The notes beneath the pieces were generated by a model. The model was not told the origin of the DNA and did not search any database. It saw nothing but the letters and a program-made list of their open reading frames with translations. The position numbers and the translations under genes were made by a program. A stretch of DNA of 64,000 nt from Paragorgia papillata (Eukaryota > Cnidaria > Anthozoa > Scleralcyonacea > Coralliidae), in assembly GCA_035771165.1 (NCBI GenBank), contig JAWNZC010000338.1:124001-188000 (forward strand), read 5' to 3'. Shown here piece by piece: positions 49,501 through 61,500 of the stretch (positions within the stretch are counted from its first letter, which is position 1; each line of letters starts with the position of its first letter).

Positions 49501-52500
49501 TCTTTTTTCTCATGAGCGCTGAGCTGGAACTAACCAGAAATCTATTGAATTCGAACAAAAGAAAGTCGCTTCGTGCGAAAAAAATCGCCTAGTGGAAAAC
49601 CGGCTTAAGACGCGACCTGAGCCATTGTACGGCGTTTTTGAACAAAAGCCGCGGCTTAATGGATAAGACGCGAACATATATACTGACTACTGTAATTAGT
49701 CTATAGTTTGTACTACTTATATCGATTGCCAGTGTTTCGCGTCTTATTAGCTGATAAACGGCCGTTACGGCCCTAATGTCATTTTTTTCTGCTTTAGGTG
49801 AGCAAACTGAGCTAACTGTGGAGGATAAGTATAAGAGAACAATGGAAGAAATCGAATGCCTTAAAGTGGAATTAGGTACTAAAAAGTTTGGGTTGTCAAA
49901 AGTAGGTGACTGCCGGAGAAATGTACTGGTCACTTGTCTAAAGCCTGCTTCTCACTTGTCGTAAGAAACGGGGATTTTACCTTTCCCCGATCGTCTGGGA
50001 TTGTTACGACAAGTGTGAACATGGTTGAAATAACGTCCCCCGATCTGATCGGAAGCATCGCAAGAATCGGAATCATTTCTATTTGGAAAATGCGTCCCAG
50101 ACGGTCGCCGACGATCGGGGATTATTACGACTAGTTACGATATGTGTTAAGACTGAAGAACACTGAAACCACTCGTCTGGGACGATCGGGACAGGAAAAA
50201 TCCCCGATTCTTACGACAAGTCACGACAAGTGTGAACGTGGCTGTCGTAAGAATCGCCGACAATCGGGGATAGAACTGTCCCCGATTCTTACGACAAGTG
50301 AGAACTAGGCTTAAGAATCGTTGGTCAGGGAAAATGTTTAGTGTTGTGGAATACACGCACACACACGTCAACACCAATTTTGGACACGCGACTCAGTGCG
50401 ACACTACTCACGCCTAACTAGAAACTCCGCCCATTTTCTTTTGACACCTACTTTTTATTTTGTAGCTACGCGAACAGAGCATACTCGTAGATCACGTGAT
50501 ATGTCAGCGAGAATGAAAGAAAAAATGCTTGAAGCCAAAGGAGAAGTAGAACAAGAGCAGCAAGATAAAATGGATATATCTTCGGGTAAGAATAGATGAT
50601 ACAAATCAATTCTCAACGCAGCCAGGTGAAGAATCCGACATAATATAGTTTAACACTATTCTTACACTTACGTAACTTTAAAAATTTACTGTTCATGATC
50701 CAACGTTTCGATACTTCGATCTAGTATCTTCATTGGAGTGTCGAAACGTTGGATCAGGCCATAAACAGTGAGTTTTTAAAGAGATCATTTAAAACTCATT
50801 CCTGTCCGAGGGTTTCCCCAGAGGTGAATAGAAGAAAATACCAAAGACCGATTCGGACAGGATAGAGTTAAGTTACGATCAAAAACTGAAAAACGTTTAA
50901 GCCCGGCATACATACATGTATGTTATTCATATAGTGCGGAGGTTCGTATATATATACTAGCAGTCTAGCATCCGAGTTCACTTCGGAAAATTGTTTTGAA
51001 AACAACACAAAAACGAGCAAAAAGATTTTTTCTGCTCTTGCCACAATCATATACACCATTACACCATACAGTGTATCATCATTCACGTGCATGACCATGT
51101 GTAAGACCAAGACCAATCGTTACATGTGATCAGCCATCTTCTATTTTAATACTAGTTGTTACTATGGGTTAGTCACTGAGCTATATATTACTGCATGACC
51201 ATGCGTGCTCAATGAGGTTGTTTAATAAGTTTTAGTATATAAATACACAGGTGATTATAGAAAATCGCGCGCGCTGATTGGTCGAGCTACTTCGGACTAA
51301 TTCTCGATAATCACCTACAGCGTTTATTCAAAATGGCCGCCAGCCAATTTGTCAATGCGCCAGATGAGGAAATTAACAATTTTAAAGAAAATGTTGTTCC
51401 TAAAAGTACGAAAATGTGTATTTATACTAAAACAATTATTCGCCGAAGGCGAGGTGAATATCGGCGAATAATAACCTCGACTTCGTCTCGGTTATTGTTC
51501 ACCGATATTCACCTCGCCTTCGGCGAATAATTGTTAATTATTCCTGGGATCGAGTTGAAGCGAACGTGTCACAATCCTTGATTGGGCTACAGGTCGTTTT
51601 GTGTCAATAAATTTATAGTTCAATGTTTTTCTATTACTTTCTTTCGTGCTTGTGACACACGTACTGTACGGTTCATAAAAACATTTACTGAAAGTAAACC
51701 GACACAATGTGACTTGTGGCCCAACAAGTATTTGTGACACACGTAGGATTTGTCTCCTCCCGCGAAATATCGTAAGCAACCTCGGTCTGACCATCTGAGT
51801 TCCAGTGGCTCAATGGTTAGTGCGTCTTGCTAGAGTTCGGAAGGTTGCAGGTTTTAGCCCCGTCTATACAAAGCTCAGATTTTTCTGACTTTTGTCATCT
51901 AACGACGGCTTGTACAGTAAAGAGAACTAACAATTATACTAACATACCTGTTTAGATCTCACACGCCAGTACAAGATGATGCAATCAGAACTGGGTTTGA
52001 AGATTCATATCCTGGAGCAAAATGTCACTACCTTACGCGCTCAACTAGGTAGGTAACTCCCTTACGAAAAGTCTATAGGCACCTATAGGAAACGTTTCAA
52101 TTGTCTACCCTCGAAGCCTATATATATATATAGATCTATCTATAGGTGGATTTCCTATAGAGTTGTATTCCTATAGGTCGCCTATAAGAAACGTTCCATT
52201 TGCCTATTGAAACCTATGTCTATAAACTACTCTATATATATATATAGGTCAACTTATATAGACAGACTTTTTTTGTAAGGGTGCTATATATATTTAAGAT
52301 GATTCCTCCGAGTACAATTCTTCCTGAACTGAAAAATTTTGTGGAACTTCTCAGTCTTAGAATTTTTTATATACAGGTACTCATATTAAAAAAACTTAAA
52401 AAAACTTGGGGTCACTGAACTTGTTTAGAAAATACAACTGCCAGTAAACCACCGTGACGATGTTTTCACATTTTGTAGCTATTTTGGCTAAATAAGTTTT

Positions 52501-55500
52501 GTGGAAACACCACGTAAAATATTTCTTTGCTAAGCTTTCGGCCTGTTGACTCAGGCCTTCATCAGAGCAATGATGACCTGAGTCATCAAAGGCCTGAGTC
52601 AACAGGCCCGCCGAAAGCTTAGCAAAGAAATATTTTACGTGGTGTTTCCACAAAACTTATTTATATTACATTATCGCCATGAAAACTTTCAAAGAATTAA
52701 TTATTTTGGCTAACTTTCGATTTTGTATTATCTTGATAAAACCCGACTTAGTTCATTTATACTGATTGGAAAAATATTCGAAATTTTAGATCCACCTATA
52801 TATATGAACTATTTATAATAGCAACAAACAATGAAAGAAAATTTGACGAAAATAACAGTTGACAAACATTTTCGCGATATAAGAATGTCCACATTCCTTC
52901 TTCGTACATGTTCTTTTGAAGCCGCAAGAACGAAAAATGTACGATATTTCAAATTCTCGAAATGATTTTCCTCTATTCTTTCATATATGCTGTAGAGTTG
53001 GTGGGGGGAAATTAATAATTGAAAAAAAAAGTGGGGGTCACAAAGTGTCTTCGTGAGCTACATGCGTCAACACGGAACATTTCCCTATCATTTCATCTAC
53101 ACGCGTAAAAATTTCGCAAGTTGTTACAGCATTGTTGCCTGAACAATGCTGTAACAACTTGTTGACGTATGTGAACAACATTGATAAATGAACAACATTG
53201 TTCATCATTGTTTCAACAAGTTGTTACAGCTTGATGAAACAACAACCGTTGTTCACGTATGTTGTAACAACCGAAGAACGTGTTGATACATCAACCATGT
53301 TCACCATTGTTGTAACATTGTTGTTCATCGTTGTTATTTCATCATGCTGTTACAACATGTTGTATCATGTGCGAACAACGTTGTTGGCTATAAAGAATGT
53401 GCTGTTGGAACAACTTGTTCATGACTGTTGATTTATCCGTGAACAAGTTGTTCGAACCATAAGTGAACAACTTGTTGACAACTTGTTCACGGCGGGCAGC
53501 ACAACATTGTTCACGCCTGTTGACAACCGTGAACAAGTTGTGCGTTTTTACGCGTGTACTACAAAACCACGCTACAAATTCTTAATTTTTGCAAAAAAAA
53601 CATAAATAGTGGGGGAATCATGTAATCATGGGGGACAGTTCAGTCGATCTGAGCTCTCTATCTAATGTTGAAAAGGTGATATCTGTTCCACCTATCAGAG
53701 ATAAAGACAACTCAGAGCTTGTTGGTAGTAATGAGGATCATATTTCATCTGCGGTTGGGAAATTAAAGCTGTGTTGGACTGGAGACTTTCCATCTTTAAA
53801 GAGTTTTGTGGCCGACAATGTTAAAATCGAAGGTGTTTGGAATTCTCCAGGTGGAGAGAAGAAAGTCTATAGCGATGGGACAACATCGGTTTCGGTTTCA
53901 GGTGGCGTTTGTATTTACTTGCGTAGCTCTATAAACTACCGTGTCAGAAATGATATTGTCCCACCTGACTTAGAAGCCGTCTGCATAGAAATCAATAAAC
54001 CTCATAGTCATCCATTTCTTGTTACTACAATTTATAGACCACCAAATACAACATCTGATTTTTTCACCCACTTAGAAAATTTAATTAAATCTTTAGATGA
54101 CGAAAACAAAGAATTATATATTCTTGGTGACCTAAACTGTGATTTATTAAAGGCAAATCCAGATCAACCAACTAAAAAATTGAAAACAATATATGAGTTA
54201 TATCAATTGTCTCAGTTGATTAGTGAAACTACACGAGTAACAATGACAACTGCCAGCCTCCTTGATCATTTTGTTACAAATAAACCAGAGATAATTTCTG
54301 ACTCTGGTGTTATCCATACTGGAATCAGTGACCATAGCATGATCTATGCAATTAGAAAAATCAATTATACTGAAAAACACAAGGAAAATATTATTGAGTT
54401 CAGAAATATGAAAAAATTTAATGATCAAAAGTTTCTTGAGGATCTATTGAATCAACCCTGGGAGTATATTTACTTTTTTGCGGAAGATACACATAGTATG
54501 TGGCAAATTTGGAAGGATTTGTTTTTTGAAGTGTTAAACAAGCATACACCACTTCAGAATAAAAAGATTAAACCAAAAAGTAATCCTTGGGTGACAAGTA
54601 ATGTTAAAATGCTGATTACTGAAAGAGACAAATTGAAACGAAAAGCCATTATTACTAACCTAGAGACAGACTGGCTAAACTATAAGAAAGCAAGAAACAA
54701 AGCAAATCAAGAACTAAGAAATGCTAAGACAGAGTATTACTCTAAGAAAATTGCTGGTCAAAAATTTAATCCTAAGGAGGCTTGGAAAACCATTAATACT
54801 CTGCTTGGTAGGAAAAATACAACTACAAGCATAAATGAACTAAGTTTAAATGGAATTAATTTAACCAATCCTCAGGAGATAGCTGAAGGCTTCAATAAGT
54901 TCTTCTCAACCATTGGAATTGAACTAGCTGACAAAATAGGCACATCAGGCTGCAATTTTGAAAAGTTTGTTAAGACTGCCAAATCCGAGTTCATAGAATT
55001 TAAGGATGTAACTGTCAACAACATTTATCGTCGCTTACAGTGCCTGTCTAGTTCCAAAGCCACTGGCACTGATAAAATCTCCAGTAAGATTCTTAAGATA
55101 GCATCACCTGTTATTTCAAGTTCACTGACATATATCTTTAATCAATCTATTACACTATGCTCTTTTCCCAATGAATGGAAAACAGCTAGGGTAATACCAC
55201 TTTATAAAAGTGGCCACCGAAATATAGCAAGTAACTATCGACCTATCTCTGTTTTGCCAGCTATAAGTAAAGTAATGGAAAGAATGATTTATGAGCAACT
55301 ATACGATTATTTAAAGGAAATGACCTTTTATCTGAAAAACAATTTGGTTTTCGCAAATTTCATTCTACCGCAACAGCACTACTAGATTGCACAAATAGCT
55401 GGTATGTAAATATGGATAGGAAAATGTTCAACCTAGTTGTATTTATAGATCTTAAAAAAGCTTTTGATACCGTTAATCACAACATTTTACTACGAAAAAT

Positions 55501-58500
55501 GGAACTACACGGAATTAAAGGAAAAGCACTTTCACTACTAAAATCATATCTTACTGATCGTAGTCAGAAATGTCAGGTAAATGGATTAATGTCGTCAGAA
55601 CAGCCTGTCAAGTGTGGTGTGCCTCAGGGCTCCATACTAGGACCATTATTCTTTTTGCTTTACATTAATGATTTGCCTGAATGTTTAAGTAAGACAGTGC
55701 CACGATTGTTTGCCGATGACACAAACTTGACGGCCACTGGTGAGACGATGGATGATGTTCAAACTGCAATGAACTCTGATTTGGATAACCTCAAAGAATG
55801 GTTAATAGCTAACAAACTTAGCCTTAATGTGGCCAAAACTGAATTTATGCTTATTGCATCAAAACCACTATTGAGAAATGTTTCGCATACACAACCAAAT
55901 ATCATTATCGAAAACAAACCTATTAAACGTGTGTATGAATGCAAGACTCTTGGAGTAACAATTGACCAGCATTTGTCTTGGAAACGAAATACTGAAAATA
56001 TTAGCAAAAAAATCTCTTCGGGGATATCTGCCATCCGGCGCTTAAGAGAATTTGTTGACAAAAATACGCTACTTTCTGTGTATAATGCTATTGTCCATGC
56101 ACCCATATTTCAACTATTGTTGTGAAGTTTGGAATGTATTTGGTGACACACAGTCCAAATATTTACAAAAACTTCATAACAGATCAGCTCGAATTATAGC
56201 AGGTATGGGTAATGATGTAGATCATAGCGTTGCACTAAATGCGCTAGGATGGGAACCACTCCAAACACAAAGGCGAAAGGCCAAAGCAAAATCAGTGTTT
56301 AAAGTGTTGAATGAGCTGGGCCCGAAATCCCTCTCAAATCTTTTCACTTATAAAAAGGAAGTCACAAATCATAATTTGCGAGACATAGCTACAACTCTTT
56401 GCTTGCCACAGCCACGTACAAATAATATGAAAAAGAGTTTCATGTTTGATGGGGCATCCATATGGAATTCGTTACCTACAGAAATTAGGGAGAGCAAATC
56501 GCTCTCATTATTCGTGAGAAAAATTGCTACTCTTAAAAGTATGTAACAATATCTATCTTCACTTTATATTGACATTACCATTTGTTAGTTATTTTAAAAG
56601 TTATTTAGTTTTCTGCACTGTATGTAAATTTAATTTCTTGTTTCCTTATACACGCCCTTCGTGGAAATCAGCCTTTGCTGACGTTGTTAGCGTGTTAAAA
56701 TAAAGACTATCTATCTATCTATCTATCTTCACTTCGGTGGAGATGAAGCAGAAGGAATTAAACGTTCTTTCTGTTCAATTATCTGCCCTGATGCAAACGG
56801 CAGCAGCACGGCGGTAGATAAAGCTAGTTCAACGCCTAATTATAATTCTTGTCCATGCAATTGCAAACAACTTGGGACTGATTTTGAAGGTATGAAGATG
56901 GATTTAGTAATCACAGAGGCCAAGCTAAACAAGGATAGTCAGGATAATATTAAAGTCTCCCATATATTGCGAGAGCAGATGTGTAAAATTCAGGAGGAAG
57001 TTGCAGCCATCGGGCGACATGTCGAGCGTTCGTCACATGTGGTTGATCAAGACAGAGTCAGAGACGGTGTCGAAATTGGTGAAGTAAATAAGTCAGGTAT
57101 GATTGTTACTGATTTTAATAGTCAAGAATTATCAAGCTCGGATTTCCACAAAAAGAAAGTAGACGTGGCTGAAGGAAAGAAAGTAAACTCGTCTACTCAG
57201 ACGGGTTTATCTTCTGTCGAGGAACATTTAGACAATAATAATAAAGTCAGCAACGCAAAGCAATTCTCTAATTTGAATGATGTTTCTCAAGAGGACAAAA
57301 GAAAAAATGTCTCTGATTTAAATACGCAAGTTAAAGTATATCGGGCAAAGCATAATGAAGTTTATGAGTCTACCAATTTAAATGCACAAGTTAAAGCATA
57401 TCGCGCAAAGCAGAATGAAGCCTACAAGAAATTGCAGTCCTCGCAACCCAAAGAAACCTTGTAATCATAAGCGGTTGCCGGTACCTATGGCTCTATCCAA
57501 CGTCCTGCCTGGTCCTAGGCGATCTAATAAGGTTTCATCACGTTTTAAGCCAAATAACGTTGTGAAACAAACCACTAAAGTAAATGCTACGCGACGTCAT
57601 GGAAATGAGCCCCTTTTTCGAGGGCGATTAACGAACCACACACCTTTACACGTGAATCAAGCTCGGATTTTGGATTGGAGAAATTATCTCAAGCATGTTT
57701 ACCAGGTAACAAGAAGTTAACGAGTCGATGCGAATTTGGAGTAAACATTTCGGCCTATATGGAAGCTAATCCATTTAGTATCAAAAGGATAAATACAACT
57801 AGCCATACCATGGGGAAACGTATCCCACTTGTCCGGTTTAGACAACGAAGTCAATGTAAGGAAGCTAATATATTCAGCAGTCAAAGATGCCATGTACCAG
57901 ACAACTGCATATATATAAATTCAAACCAACTGTCAGAAACTTGTTCTTCTCAAAACAACACAACTACTCCTGTAATTAACCCTGTTTTATCGGGAAAGCG
58001 ACAGGGTGATTTACCAATTTTTTTCTTGTCAAACGTAAGATCACTCCTTCCAAAATTAGAGGATTTAGAAGTTGTCCTTAAGTCTAATCACGTTACCCTG
58101 GCGCTTATTACTGAAACATGGTTGACTGATCAAATTAACGATGCCGCTTTAGAAACAACCTCGTACCCAGGGTCTTATCTCCGCTCCCCCGCCGCCGCCC
58201 ACCGCTGCGAAAAGACCCTGGTCCAGGCTGGTCACGTGCTGCCCAAAATATGGGCAGTACAAAATAAATTTAGTGTGGGTAGGGTGGTACAAAAAACTTT
58301 CTCAACTTACCGACCGGAATAGTGTTTATACAAAACGCAAAATATCTGGCCAGATGAAATGTCACGACTCACGAAAGGTGCACAACGGCTTGGAGAAACA
58401 ATTCGAAACGAGATATAATTTAATGAGAATGCCAAAGTCTCAGATCAATATTTTGCTGGCTTTGTAGTGCTGGCGACATGTGTTATTGATGGGAGAATAT

Positions 58501-61500
58501 TCGTCTTAAGCATTCGAATCGCGAGGCTTTTAACTGGACGTATTCACTTAAATATAACGGCAGCTTTCACGTGTGGTATTCAATAACGTACAGGTGAAAC
58601 ACATACGTATTTTATTGTTTATATTGAGAGTTTGAAACAGTCTTCCATTTCATTATCCACTGTGAGCTTTACTGTGCTGCGTTGTTTGACCAGTTCTCAT
58701 GCGGACAAAATTATCGTCAGTCATCCACGAACATGATAAGTGATAAATATATTTGATATAAAATGCCAATTTTCAAGTTCATTTTAAAAAAGGTTAGTCG
58801 ATATCCGTACCCATTATATTTTAAACAATTGGCGAGGGACTATAATTTAATATGACGTGTTATTATTTATAATAGTCCGAAAAGCGGCGGGTATATTAGG
58901 TTGTTGCGTTTAAAACGATCAAAACTAAAAGATACGTAACAAGTTAACTTGAACGGGGGTTTCTTTATCGGACAAGAAGTTTGTGACAGCAAAGAAGCAG
59001 AAAAATCGATAAGACTCGCCCGCTTTCTCGAAGTCTACTGAAAATACTATTTCTTTAAGTAAACAACACAGCGCATTCAGAAATGCAGACAGATGACAAC
59101 AAAGGTTCAACATTTCACCTTTGCCTTATTAAATGTGTCTAGTGTCTTGCTATAGCATTATAGAATGGTTTCAAGTATTTTACTATTTTAGTACTGTTTA
59201 TTTTTGTTTATTTGTCGTTGATTAGTACTAGCTATTGTTCGATATTTTAATATACTTTGCCGAATGGAGGAGCGGCAACAGTTTTCGTAGTGGCGTATTC
59301 ATATTTCATGATCAAGCGACGAAAGATCACATTTGCGGAGTAACTGGAGTTTATATAAATAGAAAAATGATAATAAGATATCGATCAATCGACTATATAT
59401 TGTATAATTTAAGCACCCAGGTTGACGATTATAAAACGAATGGGAACATCTAAAACTTTCTTCATTGTAAACTTAAATAAACACAGCGATTTATTATAAA
59501 CTAAAAACAATAGCTGTCAAAATTCAATTTTAAAATCGTTTAACCATTTAACCATTTACGGTTTAACAAAATGGTTTAACCATTCACTTCAAAATCTAAT
59601 ACCAGAAAACAAAACAAGATATGTATACATGCATTTTTTCGACGACTCCAGCGAGTTCAAGCATTGATACGCAGGGGACCCTCCCACAGTCGAAAATTTT
59701 GATAGACGACACGTGACCAGCCTGGACCAGGGTCTTTTCGCAGCGGTGGGCGGGGGCGGGGGAGCGGAGATAAGACCCTGGGTACGAGGTTGCTTTAGAA
59801 ATTGATGGTTATTCTTTGGTCCGACGTGATCGAGCATTAAGAATTGGTGGGGGGATTTGTGCGTTTATAAAGGCAAATATACCATTCAAGACCCTCGATG
59901 ACCTACATGACGATTGTTTCGAGACTTTGTGGCTATATCTGAGACCTTGCAAACTACCTCGAGGCATTTCCTGTTTAATTGTATGCGTCGTCTATCATCC
60001 ACCATCCAACGATTCTAATATAATGCTAGAACATCTATCAACCAAGTTAGATTTAGCTCTCGCAAAACATCCGCACGCGGGAATATTACTTGTAGGAGAT
60101 TTTAACAGATGTCCTATCTCTGACTTACGCAGACGATTTAACCTAAAGCAGATTGTTAAACAACCTACCAGAGGAGAGGCCATACTTGACTTGATTCTAA
60201 CAAATTTGGCAGACTATTATAATCTACCTCAAGTCATATCACCGATAGGTCTTAGTGATCACAACTCTGTACTGTGTATACCAGCGAAATGCAGTCTTAA
60301 GAACGAAACATCCAAAGTAAAGATGAGACAAGGCAATACCGCCAATAAGAACGCCCTCGGTAAGTGGCTGTCGAATGTCAACTGGAGTAACTTATATCAT
60401 ACCGCCTCATGTGATCAGAAACTTGAAATTTTACATACAACACTAGAAACTGGTCTGGATATTTTTCTCCCAAGTAAGGTGGTTAAATTGCACGATTGTG
60501 ATAAACCGCGGATAACTGCCGAATTTAAGAGTATAGTAGAAGATAGACAAAAGGCTTTCTATCAGGGAAATAAACCTTTGCACAGTCGTTTACGTAACTT
60601 AGCCAACAGGGAAGGGAAGAAATTGAAATAAACATTTCTTAAAAGAAAATTGGAACAGCTTAAGTCTAATCCTAATCCAAAAAAGTGGTGGGATTCAATA
60701 AAAGGGCTTGCAGGATACCCCAAGAAAGCACAAATTTCGACCTGTCTTATTGGCAATCAAATCCTTGCTGGAAGAGCGCTTGCAGATAAAATGAATGACA
60801 CATTTTCGTCCGTTACGCAACACATTGTTCCCCTTCAACCTAATCCTGAAGTTAACGAAATTGAAATCTTATCGAGGTACATTATTAGCGAAGACGAAGT
60901 TTACACGAAACTCTCTTGTTTACGTTCTTCTAAATCACCTGGCCCGGATGATGTTCCAAATTGGATGTTAAAACTATATGCACCTATTCTTGCTGCCCCT
61001 GTAGCCTCTATCTTTAACGAATCTATACAGCAAGCATGTGTTCCTATTAGATGGAAGAAAGCTGACATTATTCCTATTCCAAAAACTGCGAGAGTTGTCG
61101 ATATAACGAAAGATCTACGTCCTATTTCATTAACAGCAACTCTGTCTAAAGTTTGTGAACGCTTTATTACAGATTGGCTTATAGAGTCCATATGGGATAT
61201 GATAGATGAACGACAATTTGGTTCGATACCCAATTCATCTACTTCCCATGCACTAATCAGTTTTGTCCATCATCTACTAAGCGAAACCGACAGAACTAAG
61301 AAGACAGTAAGAGTGTATTTGCTTGACTTTTCTAAGGCATTTGACCTTATCGACCATACTATTCTTCTTCAGAAGTTATCCAACATGAATGTTCCACCAA
61401 CGTTGATTAACTGGATAAGAAGTTTTCTTACAAATCGAAAACAACGTGTAAGATTAAAGGAATGCGTTTCTGAATGGCAAACAGTCAACGGTGGGGTTCC

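Larger units (their letters stand above)
43522..49797. other. DRC12 intron 1
   Basis: No exon is seen. It contains fold-backs at about 43797-44060 (GCAGGTGAATAGT ends) and 44405-44485, and repeat-derived sequence from about 44830. It also holds a minisatellite interrupted by nested hAT-like elements (45620-47765), two palindromic MITEs at about 48400-48545 and 48690-48850, and a hairpin at 49454-49606. Long minus-strand open frames at 45459-48024 come from tandem repeats and are not genes. Confidence 0.65.
50586..51955. other. DRC12 intron 3
   Basis: It contains an AACGTTTCGA hairpin (about 50700-50755), a short MITE copy (50790-50872), a fold-back with GGTGATTATAGAAAATCG ends (about 51251-51318), MITE 51431-51535 and a tRNA-like SINE head (51803-51876). 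No exon is found. Confidence 0.6.
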
